NCBI GenBank assembly: GCA_964626885.1
Contig: CAZVJA010000099.1
Location: forward strand, 1 to 18,341
Reading direction: 5' to 3'
Source of the DNA: CAZVJA01 sp964626885
GTDB taxonomy: Bacteria > Planctomycetota > Planctomycetia > Planctomycetales > Planctomycetaceae
Length of the DNA stretch: 18,341 nucleotides
In this document: piece by piece, positions 6,965 through 14,888 of the stretch
Layout of the letters: each line of letters opens with the position of its first letter
How positions within the stretch are numbered: the stretch's first letter is position 1
Position numbers and translations under genes: made by a program
The notes under the pieces: generated by a model
What the model saw: only the letters and a program-made list of their open reading frames with translations
What the model was told of the DNA's origin: nothing
Database searches by the model: none

Positions 6965-9389
6965 TCCAAATCCCGAACCGGCCGATGCGAACGTAATTGT
7001 CATCAACGACTGGCTCGCGGAAGATCTCGGCGTAAAGTCCGGCGACGATGTGGAAGTCACGTACCACGTCGTCGGTTCTCACGGCGAACTGCCTACCAAA
7101 TCAAAATCGTTCCACGTTGTGGGATTTGCAAAGCTCGATAATTCCGCTGTGTCGGACACCGGCTTCGTACCGGAAGTCAAAGGCATCACCGATGCCAAGA
7201 CCTTTCGCGACTGGGACCAGCCCTTCCCGATGCGGCTCGAGCGGATCACCCAACGGGACGAAAACTATTGGGACAAATACCGCACGGTGCCCAAAGGGTT
7301 TGTGCCGCTCCGCACGGCGCAGGAGTTGTGGGGCAGCCGATACGGAAGGCTCACCTCAATGCGGATCGCCGCCGCGGAAGGCAAAACACTCGACGAAACT
7401 GCGGAGATGTTCACCGCAGAACTACTGCATTCCCTGACCCCTGAGCAAACCGGCTTGGCATTTCGCCCCATCAAATTCGCCGGGTTACGCGCGGCAACCG
7501 GCTCGAACGATTTCAGCCAGTTATTTCTTGGGTTCAGTTTCTTTTTGATCCTGTCGGCGGCGATTCTGATCGGCCTGCTCTTTCGATTGGGATTGGAACG
7601 CCGCGGGGCGAACATCGGCCTGCTTTCGGCAATCGGCTTCTCTCCCCGTCGCGTATCGCGGATCTTTCTCGGAGAGGGATTGGTGGTCGTCATCGTTGGC
7701 GGATGTCTCGGCATGCTCGCGGCTATCGGTTACGCCGAGGTGATGATCTATGGATTGAAAACCTGGTGGGTCCGCGCGATCGGAACCCGGTTTCTGGATG
7801 TTTACATCACACCAATGAGCCTGATGACCGGGTTTGGCGTCGCCATCGCAGTGGCGATGCTCGCCGTCTGGTGGGGGATGCGACAGTTTCGAAAACTGAG
7901 CGCCCGCGAACTGTTGGGAGGGGTGACGGAAGTCGAACGCTCGGGCCCCGAACGGGGCAAACGGAGTCGAGTGGCAAACCGGGCTGCACTCGGGCTGGGA
8001 AGCATTGCGGTGCTGCTGCTGGCAAGCGCAGCTCTCGGTTTCGTTCCTTCCACCGAGGCGTTCGGGGGACTTTCGTGGCTGGTGGTCTGCTTTTTTCTCG
8101 TCGGGATATTCTTGCTGGCGGCATCGACGCTTTTATTGAGAGGCTGGCTCGATTCCGATCGGGCTCCGGCGGTACGCGGAAAGGGAGCTGCCGCGCTGGG
8201 GCGGCTCGGAATGCGCAACGCCGCCAGATTTCGCCAACGGAGCGTGATGACGGCCGGGTTGATCTCGTCGGCCACATTCGTCATCGTCGCTGTCTCTGCC
8301 GGACATCGGAACCCTGCCGCTGAGCGCCCCGAAAAGAACTCGGGAAACGGGGGCTATTTACTCGTCGCGCAATCCGCAACGCCGATTTTGTATGATCTCA
8401 ACACGGCCGAAGGAAGGGACAAGCTCAACCTGAATGGCAACGAATCCTTTCTTTCGTCGCTGCAAGTGATGCCGTTTCGCGTGCAGCCGGGTGAAGATGC
8501 AAGTTGCCTCAACGCGTATCAGACCCGCACCCCAACCATCCTCGGCGCGCCGCACGCGATGATCGAACGGGGAGGCTTCAAGTTCATCGGCGGACATGGC
8601 AATCCCTGGACGCTTCTGGAACAGCCTGCCGACGATCAATCGATTCCAGTCTTCGGTGACATGAACACGTTGCAGTACAGCCTACACAAAGGGCCCGGCG
8701 ACGTAATCTCGGTCGTTGACGCACAGCAGCGCCCCAAACTTCTCAAAATCGTCGGCATGCTCGATGGCAGCGTGTTCCAGGGGGTGTTGCTGATGTCGGA
8801 AGAGAATTTTCTCAAGCTGTATCCCGACCGGGACGGTTATGAATACTTTCTGGTGGAATCTTTGGAAGATGCGATGGTGCATTCCTCCAACAACCCACGC
8901 GAAACTGCCGCCCGGATTTCCGACGTCTTGGAAACCGGTTTGCGAGATTACGGATTTGATGCAGAACCGGTCGCAGAACGGTTGACGGACTTTCTCGCGG
9001 TGCAGAACACCTACCTGTCAACGTTCCAAACGCTCGGCGGCTTGGGGCTCTTACTCGGAACCCTTGGGCTGGCGACCGTGATGTTACGTAACGTGTTGGA
9101 GCGTCGCGGGGAACTCGCATTGCTCCGAGCAGTTGGGTTCCGCGCCGCGGATCTGGCCAAGCTCGTGCTTTCGGAGAACGCCTTTCTGTTGGTATGGGGT
9201 TTGCTGACCGGCACTGTGTCCGCCCTATTGGCGATGACACCGCATTTGTGGAGCATCGGAGCCGATGTTCCATGGGGCAGTCTCTTCACGATTCTTGCCA
9301 GTGTGTTTGTGGTCGGGATGACAGCGGCACTTCTGGCGGTCATCGAAGCGGTCCGGACGCCCCTCATCTCCGCATTGCGGTCCGAATGA
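6912..9389 (+). CDS. FtsX/YbbP-type ABC transporter permease, C-terminal part (continuation of 5650-6809)
   Basis: This carries the remainder of the interrupted permease: 808 new residues after the duplicated segment. An extracytoplasmic stretch is followed by a first FtsX core of three helices, beginning NDFSQLFLGFSFFLILSAAI (about residue 570 of the merged protein) and including the LSAIGFSPRRV cytoplasmic turn. Next come three central helices (GSIAVLLLASAALGF, LVVCFFLVGIFLLAAS, SVMTAGLISSATFVIVAVSA). A second large extracytoplasmic domain follows, then a second FtsX core with TLGGLGLLLGTLGLATVML, the matching LLRAVGFRAADLAKL turn and two final helices. With the N-terminal helix I count ten membrane segments, as in E. 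coli YbbP, though the protein is longer (1194 against about 800 residues). In this family the energy of ATP hydrolysis moves substrates out of, or across, the outer face of the inner membrane. The substrate is unknown. The ATG at 7050 is internal and is not a true start. Confidence 0.87.
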   Translation, partial: DFAELNTPPFGPFGAAPLPNPEPADANVIVINDWLAEDLGVKSGDDVEVTYHVVGSHGELPTKSKSFHVVGFAKLDNSAVSDTGFVPEVKGITDAKTFRDWDQPFPMRLERITQRDENYWDKYRTVPKGFVPLRTAQELWGSRYGRLTSMRIAAAEGKTLDETAEMFTAELLHSLTPEQTGLAFRPIKFAGLRAATGSNDFSQLFLGFSFFLILSAAILIGLLFRLGLERRGANIGLLSAIGFSPRRVSRIFLGEGLVVVIVGGCLGMLAAIGYAEVMIYGLKTWWVRAIGTRFLDVYITPMSLMTGFGVAIAVAMLAVWWGMRQFRKLSARELLGGVTEVERSGPERGKRSRVANRAALGLGSIAVLLLASAALGFVPSTEAFGGLSWLVVCFFLVGIFLLAASTLLLRGWLDSDRAPAVRGKGAAALGRLGMRNAARFRQRSVMTAGLISSATFVIVAVSAGHRNPAAERPEKNSGNGGYLLVAQSATPILYDLNTAEGRDKLNLNGNESFLSSLQVMPFRVQPGEDASCLNAYQTRTPTILGAPHAMIERGGFKFIGGHGNPWTLLEQPADDQSIPVFGDMNTLQYSLHKGPGDVISVVDAQQRPKLLKIVGMLDGSVFQGVLLMSEENFLKLYPDRDGYEYFLVESLEDAMVHSSNNPRETAARISDVLETGLRDYGFDAEPVAERLTDFLAVQNTYLSTFQTLGGLGLLLGTLGLATVMLRNVLERRGELALLRAVGFRAADLAKLVLSENAFLLVWGLLTGTVSALLAMTPHLWSIGADVPWGSLFTILASVFVVGMTAALLAVIEAVRTPLISALRSE

Positions 9390-9481
9390 TTCCAGCGGTA
9401 GGTGATGCAGAATTCGTTCCGACTCGCGTGCGGCCATTCCCCCGAATGACTACAATCCGTGTCAGGGAGTCGTTAGCTCCA

Positions 9482-9513
9482 CGAATTGAATACGGCGACA
9501 GCCGTATGATTCG
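9482..9513. other. Imperfect hairpin between the permease gene and the small membrane protein gene
   Basis: The arms ATACGGC (9490-9496) and GCCGTAT (9501-9507) pair perfectly around a 4-base loop GACA. An outer pair, CGAAT (9482-9486) and ATTCG (9509-9513), extends the stem across a small internal loop. It lies about 90 bases after the permease stop and 43 bases before the next ATG. No T-run follows on the plus strand, so it is not a typical intrinsic terminator. It may be a leader structure, an operator or a Rho-dependent end. Function is not shown. Confidence 0.4.
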
Positions 9514-9556
9514 AGCCAACCCTTCGACCGTTGCAACATTCCAAAGGAAGTAGTCC

Positions 9557-10102
9557 ATGCCGAAATGGTTGACCGTATTGTTGTTCATTGCCGGTGCGGC
9601 GTTGTCGTGGGGAGTGTACGTTCCGGTTGTGCATCAGGCTTCGCAGGGGCTGAAGAGCAATCTGCGAGCCTTTCTGATGGTGGGAATCGCCTACTTCCTC
9701 GTCGCCGTCATCGTTCCGGTGGTGATGATCTTCATCCTGAAGTCGGACCCGACGGCAAAAGGAGAACCGAATTTCGATTTCGGACCTGTCGGCTGGGGCA
9801 TTGCAGCGGGAACGGCAGGCGCGCTGGGAGCGTTGTGTGTGATCTTCGCCGTGACAAACGCGGGTGCAGGGGGAGCGATTTACGTTGCCCCACTGGTGTT
9901 CGCCGGGGCGCCGATCATTAATACATTCGCCACCCTGTATTACTTTCATCCGGTAAAAACGGCCCCGGATTGGAAGTTCTTTCTGGGTCTGGCGATGGCA
10001 GCTGCGGGCATGGTGATGGTCATGCTCTTCAAGCCGAGCGATGCCCCTGCGAAGCCCAGCACCCCTGCCGCTGCGGCACCTGCGGAACCGGGCTCGCATT
10101 AA
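9557..10102 (+). CDS. Small five-helix membrane protein, possibly DMT/EamA-like
   Basis: This is a 181-residue integral membrane protein with about five hydrophobic segments: residues 5-25, 37-61, 79-100, 104-126 and 139-158. They are followed by a Pro/Ala-rich tail (PSDAPAKPSTPAAAAPAEPG). The glycine-rich helices and the fifth helix ending MVMVMLFKP recall one half of a drug/metabolite (EamA) transporter, which would normally have ten helices or work as a dimer of five. I cannot assign it firmly. The start at 9557 is supported by a good ribosome site, AAGGAAG at 9544-9550. It follows the permease gene by 167 bases that contain a hairpin, so it may be a separate transcription unit. Its TAA stop overlaps the stop of the convergent metallohydrolase gene by four bases. 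Confidence 0.8.
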   Translation: MPKWLTVLLFIAGAALSWGVYVPVVHQASQGLKSNLRAFLMVGIAYFLVAVIVPVVMIFILKSDPTAKGEPNFDFGPVGWGIAAGTAGALGALCVIFAVTNAGAGGAIYVAPLVFAGAPIINTFATLYYFHPVKTAPDWKFFLGLAMAAAGMVMVMLFKPSDAPAKPSTPAAAAPAEPGSH

Positions 10103-11706
10103 CGCTCTGCCAGCCGTCGTTCCAGTTCTTGGATTCCTTCGGAATAAACGTCGAGTACCCGCGCTCGCTCTTGTTCGTCCGCGAAAGTGCCAATGCGATT
10201 GATCTTATCCCGGTCGGCTCGCATCTCCGATAGAAGCCCCCGCGCGATGTTTTTATCGAACTGGCTGCGCCCCGCCACATTGACGTAGATCGCGCTGGTG
10301 TGGGCGTAGAGCCAGCGATCGAACTCGTTCTTTCCCACCGGAACCTGCAAGTTCGAGACGCGCTCAATGGGTGGGGGCGGGGTGCGCAAAGCGAACCAGC
10401 ACGGTTCATCGACCTCCGCCTCGACAGACAGCGTTGCTTCGTGGTGTCCTCCAACGCGTCGGCTAAGGGCGGTCCAGAGCACTTTTCCGTTCTTGATGAT
10501 TTCGATTTGCTCAAAATCCCCCCGTCCCGTCGCGCGGGCTTTGAGCGCCACTTTCCCTTGCTCTTGAAGCTGCACCGTGCCGCCAATTCCTGTACCTGAG
10601 ACGGTGAACTCCAGAAGCGGGCCGTTGGTAATGAAACTTCTTCCGGCCGCCAGGGAATTGAGCCACTTCTCGACGGTTGGTTCCCCTTCGACATCCACAT
10701 ACACGCGCGAGAAATCGTACTGGAACCAGTCGGTACCGGTCGAAAACGGCACCCGCAGTCCAGCATTCAAGTAGCGATAGAAACTGTCTTTGTAGCTGGA
10801 AATCATGCTCCCGTCGAAGATGTTCAGGGCGTGGATTCGCCCGGCGAGAAAGTTAGGGAGCGATTCCCGTCCCATGTCGTTATGGCACCAGACGATCGTC
10901 GCGCCGTCGTGGCGTGCCGTCTCAATACCTCGTGCCAAGGGGAGTCCGTCGGTCCCGGTCTTCATGATCCCCGGACCGATGCTCACCGGTTGAATTAACT
11001 TTTTGATATTCAACAGCATCACATGGCCGTACCCGTCGCCGTATCCCTTGAAGTTGTGCCGATGTTCTTCCCCGTTGCCGAAGACTACCCCCGACTGCTC
11101 TTCGAGCGATGCGAGGTCGGCCGAAGTGTAACGATTCGAGATATACTCCGGGTCGGCACCGGCCCGCTCGAGGTACGACACGTAGAGCATATCGAGCCCG
11201 TCTGCCTGAGGGACTTCGACGAGATAGCGATCGGCTTCCGCACGCGAGATCTTCATCAGATGCAGATGTGTATTCGCGGAGCGCAGGCCGCGCCTGGCGG
11301 TGTTGTCAAACGACACAAGAGGCATTGTCAATTCGGTCATGGACTGCCCACTCAGGTCGATCCGCGCGGTCGAAGTTTCCGTCTCGAGCCCAGAGAAGGC
11401 TTCGATGACGAGGGGCTTGCGCGGCAGGTGGATCACTGTCGTTTTCGGAACGACGCTCCAGTCATGAATCGAACTCGCATACGACGCCAGCGCCGGTTCC
11501 TTGAGCCCGAGCCCGCGCGGGAGGAGTTCGATCGGCTGCACTCGGGTCCCGTCGAGACCACGGATTCGCACGAGTCCCGGCAACTCACGGCCGGTCACGG
11601 CGTCGATCAGCTTCAGTTCGACAGCGCACGTGTCAGTGGTCCGCCCGCTGGCCAAACAAAGCAGCCCAAGGAGTAGCACGGTGGTAATTGCCGCGAAAAT
11701 CCGCAT
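10099..11706 (-). CDS. Secreted CehA/McbA-family PHP-type metallohydrolase
   Basis: The 535-residue product is predicted to be exported and to act as a metal-dependent hydrolase. The ATG at 11706 is chosen because it opens a clear signal peptide (MRIFAAITTVLLLGLLCLAS), preceded by a GGCGGAAA-like ribosome site. Longer in-frame starts add a non-homologous extension. After an N-terminal beta region (about 25-135) comes the PHP domain. Likely metal ligands are the HxH in ANTHLHL (His147, His149), Glu213-Glu214 and His215/His217 in NGEEHRHN, His228 in GYGHVM, His275 in WCHNDMG and Asp326 in STGTDW. The C-terminal 170 residues are beta-rich. CehA (carbaryl hydrolase) and McbA give the family its name, but most members have unknown substrates. 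It is divergent from the acyl-CoA dehydrogenase gene and convergent with the membrane protein gene. Confidence 0.85.
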   Translation of the reverse strand: MRIFAAITTVLLLGLLCLASGRTTDTCAVELKLIDAVTGRELPGLVRIRGLDGTRVQPIELLPRGLGLKEPALASYASSIHDWSVVPKTTVIHLPRKPLVIEAFSGLETETSTARIDLSGQSMTELTMPLVSFDNTARRGLRSANTHLHLMKISRAEADRYLVEVPQADGLDMLYVSYLERAGADPEYISNRYTSADLASLEEQSGVVFGNGEEHRHNFKGYGDGYGHVMLLNIKKLIQPVSIGPGIMKTGTDGLPLARGIETARHDGATIVWCHNDMGRESLPNFLAGRIHALNIFDGSMISSYKDSFYRYLNAGLRVPFSTGTDWFQYDFSRVYVDVEGEPTVEKWLNSLAAGRSFITNGPLLEFTVSGTGIGGTVQLQEQGKVALKARATGRGDFEQIEIIKNGKVLWTALSRRVGGHHEATLSVEAEVDEPCWFALRTPPPPIERVSNLQVPVGKNEFDRWLYAHTSAIYVNVAGRSQFDKNIARGLLSEMRADRDKINRIGTFADEQERARVLDVYSEGIQELERRLAER

Positions 11707-11780
11707 TTTTCCGCCTGCTGGTTCAGAGATCTGAGCGAGAATATCATCGGCCCGGTTGCGCCGCAAAACTGCTGTCGCTA

Positions 11781-11789
11781 TGGTAGAAT
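11781..11789 (+). promoter_or_regulatory. Candidate extended -10 promoter for the acyl-CoA dehydrogenase operon
   Basis: TGGTAGAAT reads as TGn followed by TAGAAT, a five-of-six match to the sigma70 -10 box with an extended -10 element. No good -35 box stands 16-18 bases upstream, which is usual for extended -10 promoters. It would give a leader of about 75 bases before the ATG at 11871. The region is the divergent spacer with the minus-strand metallohydrolase gene. Confidence 0.35.
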
Positions 11790-11860
11790 CCCATGATCTC
11801 CGAAACAACTCGTAGGAAGTACTGGACCGGAAGCCGTCTGCCATACCGCGGCGCGGTCAA

Positions 11861-11866
11861 AGGAGG
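11861..11866 (+). promoter_or_regulatory. Strong ribosome binding site that fixes the acyl-CoA dehydrogenase start
   Basis: AGGAGG within AAAGGAGGA lies four bases before the ATG at 11871. It is the strongest Shine-Dalgarno match in this window. It argues for 11871 rather than the in-frame ATG at 11793, whose extra 26 residues do not look like part of the family. Confidence 0.75.
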
Positions 11867-11870
11867 ACTG

Positions 11871-13595
11871 ATGTCCGCAACGCTCACCGAACTGCAGCGT
11901 AAACAAATCGAACAAGCTGAAGAACTGTTCTTTACAGGTCCGCAGAAGGCGGGCTTCTGCAAGGATCTCTTCTTCGGAAAGTTCCGTGCCGAATCGATTC
12001 TCCCGTATCCGAGGTTGTCCCCGGACGATCAGGCCGCTGCGAACGAAGCGGTTCGCTTCGTCCGCCGATTCGCGGACGAACAGATCGATTCCTACGAGAT
12101 TGACAAGCAGGCGGAAATTCCGCAAAGCGTCGTCCGCGGCCTGGGGGAGATCGGCGTTCTGGGGATGTGTGTATCGCCAGAGTACGGCGGGCGCGGTTTT
12201 TCCCAACAGCAGTACTGCCGAGTGATGGAGGTTATCGGCGGGCACTGCGGCTCGACGGCTGTGTTCGTGAATGCGCATCATTCGATCGGTCTGCGAGCGC
12301 TCGAACTGTTCGGCACCGAAGATCAGAAAGAACGCTGGCTGCAGCCGCTTTGCACCGGAGAACAACTGGCGGCATTTGCTCTTACCGAAGCGGAAGCGGG
12401 TTCGGACGCGGCCAATGTTCGCACACGTGCAGTCCCCACTCCGGACGGACGCGGGTACGTTCTCAATGGCGGAAAGCGGTACATCACCAACGGCGGCATC
12501 GCCAACGTGCTGACGGTGATGGCCCGCACTCCCGATCCCAAAGATCCCGACGGCAAAGTGACGGCGTTTCTCGTCACGCCCGACATGCCCGGTTTCAAAG
12601 TGATCGAGTCGCGGATGGAGAAGGTCGGTATTCGCGGCACGGCGACTGGGAAGCTCGAATTTCACGAGATGTTTGTACCGAAGGAAAACATTCTTGGAGA
12701 AATCGGCAAGGGGTTGAAGCTGGCTCTCACCGTGCTCGACTTTGGCCGCACGACATTCGGAGCCAGCTGCACCGGCGCGGCGAAGTTCTGCCTGGAGCGT
12801 GCCGTCGCCTACGCGAAGGAACGCAGGCAATTCGGCCGGAGTCTAGCCGAGTTCGAACTTGTGAAAGAAAAGCTCGCACTGGCCGCCGCCGACACGTACG
12901 CGATGGAGAGCGCAACCTATCATACAGCCGCACTCATCGACAGCGGCGCGCACGATTACATGCTTGAAACCTCAACGATCAAGGTCTTCGCCAGCGACTG
13001 CCTCTGGCGAATCGTCAACGACACGCTGCAGATTCACGGCGGAGCAGGGTTCTTCACGGACCAGCCATTCGAACGAATGATGCGCGACGCGCGGCTGAAC
13101 CTCATCGGTGAAGGAGCCAATGACGTGCTTCGCTGTTTCAATGCCATGGTCGGGCTCCGCACCCTCGGTAAGGACCTGGAAGAGATGCTTAAGCGGCCAT
13201 GGAAGATGGTGAGTCTCTGGCGTTCCGCGCCGACAATCCCGACCGCACACAGCGTGCTTCAGCCGGCGACCATCGAGCTCGGCCGACAGATCGCCCGCTT
13301 CAGCAGTGCCTGCCAGAAGGCACTCATCCGTCATCGCGAGGCAATTCTCGAAAAGCAGCTTGTGCAGGCGCGGCTGGGGGACATTGCGACGGAACTGTTC
13401 CACGCCAGCTGCGTCTTCTCCCGGCTGAACACGATGCTCTCAGAGAAATCGACCGATCCCGTGAGACGGGAACGCGAACTACAGACCGGACTGTATTACA
13501 TGAAGGTCGCAGCCCGGCGCAATCACGAACGGTTCGCGGCCCTCAAATCAAACGATGACGCGGAACTGTTGAAGACTGCGAATGCCTGGCTGTGA
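11871..13595 (+). CDS. Acyl-CoA dehydrogenase, VLCAD/ACAD9-like long form
   Basis: This FAD enzyme of 574 residues performs alpha-beta dehydrogenation of acyl-CoA and passes electrons to ETF. It is longer than the usual 380-residue acyl-CoA dehydrogenases. The extra C-terminal domain after residue 430 is as in mitochondrial VLCAD and ACAD9. Signature 1, ALTEAEAGSDA, is at 170-180 and signature 2, QIHGGAGFFTDQPFERMMRD, at 387-406. Glu414 in LIGEGANDVLRCF aligns with the VLCAD catalytic Glu in its FEGTNDILRLF. All key residues are present, so the enzyme should be active, probably on long or bulky acyl chains. The stop at 13593-13595 overlaps the start of the transhydrogenase gene, so the two form a coupled unit. 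Confidence 0.92.
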   Translation: MSATLTELQRKQIEQAEELFFTGPQKAGFCKDLFFGKFRAESILPYPRLSPDDQAAANEAVRFVRRFADEQIDSYEIDKQAEIPQSVVRGLGEIGVLGMCVSPEYGGRGFSQQQYCRVMEVIGGHCGSTAVFVNAHHSIGLRALELFGTEDQKERWLQPLCTGEQLAAFALTEAEAGSDAANVRTRAVPTPDGRGYVLNGGKRYITNGGIANVLTVMARTPDPKDPDGKVTAFLVTPDMPGFKVIESRMEKVGIRGTATGKLEFHEMFVPKENILGEIGKGLKLALTVLDFGRTTFGASCTGAAKFCLERAVAYAKERRQFGRSLAEFELVKEKLALAAADTYAMESATYHTAALIDSGAHDYMLETSTIKVFASDCLWRIVNDTLQIHGGAGFFTDQPFERMMRDARLNLIGEGANDVLRCFNAMVGLRTLGKDLEEMLKRPWKMVSLWRSAPTIPTAHSVLQPATIELGRQIARFSSACQKALIRHREAILEKQLVQARLGDIATELFHASCVFSRLNTMLSEKSTDPVRRERELQTGLYYMKVAARRNHERFAALKSNDDAELLKTANAWL

Positions 13596-14872
13596 TGCAA
13601 CACGACACCGCTTTCCAAATGGCCGCCTCGAATATCCGCTTCGGCGCGGGGATTACGCGCGAGGTGGGGTTCGACCTGATGGATCTCGGCGCCCGGCGGA
13701 CGTTGGTAGTGATCGATCCGGCTCTCCGCATGCTGCCGGTCGGAGAGACGGTGCTGGAAACACTTCGATCCGCGCGGCTCGAATTTGAAGTCTTCGATCG
13801 CGTATCGGTCGAGCCGACGGACGAGAGCTTTCGCGAGGCGATCGAATTTGCCCGCGCGGGGCGGTTCGATGCTTATCTCGCGGTCGGGGGGGGAAGCACC
13901 ATCGACACCGCGAAGGCGGCGAACTTGTATGCCACGCATCCCTGCGACTTCTTTGATTTCGTCAACGCGCCGATCGGCAAGGGATTGCCCGTCCCGGGGC
14001 CGCTCAAACCGCTGATCGCCATCCCCACCACGGCCGGTACCGGTAGCGAGACGACCGGCGTGGCGATCTTCGATTTGGTCGAGAAGAAAGCCAAGACCGG
14101 TATTGCTCACCGTTACCTTAAGCCGACGCTCGGTATCGTTGATCCTGACAATACCCGCACACTTCCACCGGCGGTGGCGGCGTCGAGCGGGCTCGACGTC
14201 CTCAGCCACGCGCTCGAGTCGTACACAGCGAGTCCATTCACCGCGCGGCCGAAACCCGCACGTCCCATCGAGCGGCCGGCCTACCAGGGGGCCAATCCCT
14301 TGTCCGACATCTGGGCGATTCGCGCGCTGGAACTGATGGCTGAGTTTCTCCCTCGTGCCTTCGACGACCCGAGCGACGACGAAGCGAGAGGGAACATGCT
14401 TCTGGCAGCGGCGATGGCGGGGGTCGGCTTTGGGAATGCCGGCGTCCATTTGCCGCACGGTATGTCGTACCCCGTGGCGGGAATGGTCCGAGATTATCGC
14501 GCGCCTGGTTATGACGTCGGTCACCCGCTCATACCGCACGGCATGTCGGTCATTCTCAACACGCCGGCGGTGGTCCGCTTTACCGCTTCCACCAATCCGG
14601 AACGTCACATTCGGGCTGCACAGGCGTTGGGGGCCGATGTTCGTGATGCCCGGCTGGACGAAGCGGGCGAAATCCTCGCCCAGCGTGTCGTGCATTTCAT
14701 GCAACGGCTGGGGATGCCCAACGGCTTGAACGCTGTGGGTTTCAGTGAGTCGGACATACCCGCGCTGGTCGAAGGGACGCTGCCGCAACATCGGGTGACG
14801 AAACTTTCGCCTCGCCCTGCCGGTCCGGAGGAACTGACGCAACTGTTCCGCGAGTCGATGACGATCTGGTGA
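13595..14872 (+). CDS. Hydroxyacid-oxoacid transhydrogenase (ADHFE1-like Fe-dependent dehydrogenase)
   Basis: The product (425 residues) is an iron-type dehydrogenase that matches the mitochondrial enzyme HOT (ADHFE1) closely by recall. Shared blocks include GGGSTIDTAKAANLYA, DFVNAPIGKG, PLKPLIAIPTTAGTGSETTG, RPAYQGANPLSDIWAI, GFGNAGVHLPHGMSYP and LPQHRVTKLSPRP. HOT oxidises 4-hydroxybutyrate to succinate semialdehyde while reducing 2-oxoglutarate to 2-hydroxyglutarate, without free NAD. Likely metal ligands are Asp and His in SGLDVLSHALESY (about 201 and 205), His in LPHGMSYP (about 288) and His in IPHGMSV (about 315). The ATG at 13595 overlaps the upstream stop as TGATG; the GTG at 13592 is an equally possible start one codon earlier. 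It is coupled to the acyl-CoA dehydrogenase and convergent with a radical SAM gene 16 bases away. Confidence 0.87.
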   Translation: MQHDTAFQMAASNIRFGAGITREVGFDLMDLGARRTLVVIDPALRMLPVGETVLETLRSARLEFEVFDRVSVEPTDESFREAIEFARAGRFDAYLAVGGGSTIDTAKAANLYATHPCDFFDFVNAPIGKGLPVPGPLKPLIAIPTTAGTGSETTGVAIFDLVEKKAKTGIAHRYLKPTLGIVDPDNTRTLPPAVAASSGLDVLSHALESYTASPFTARPKPARPIERPAYQGANPLSDIWAIRALELMAEFLPRAFDDPSDDEARGNMLLAAAMAGVGFGNAGVHLPHGMSYPVAGMVRDYRAPGYDVGHPLIPHGMSVILNTPAVVRFTASTNPERHIRAAQALGADVRDARLDEAGEILAQRVVHFMQRLGMPNGLNAVGFSESDIPALVEGTLPQHRVTKLSPRPAGPEELTQLFRESMTIW

Positions 14873-14888
14873 TTTGCCGAGGGTATGA

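Noticed and set aside
11778..12830. 350-residue minus-strand open frame antisense to the acyl-CoA dehydrogenase
   Set aside because: Shadow of the plus-strand gene, no motif, and it crosses the strong AGGAGG ribosome site and start of that gene.
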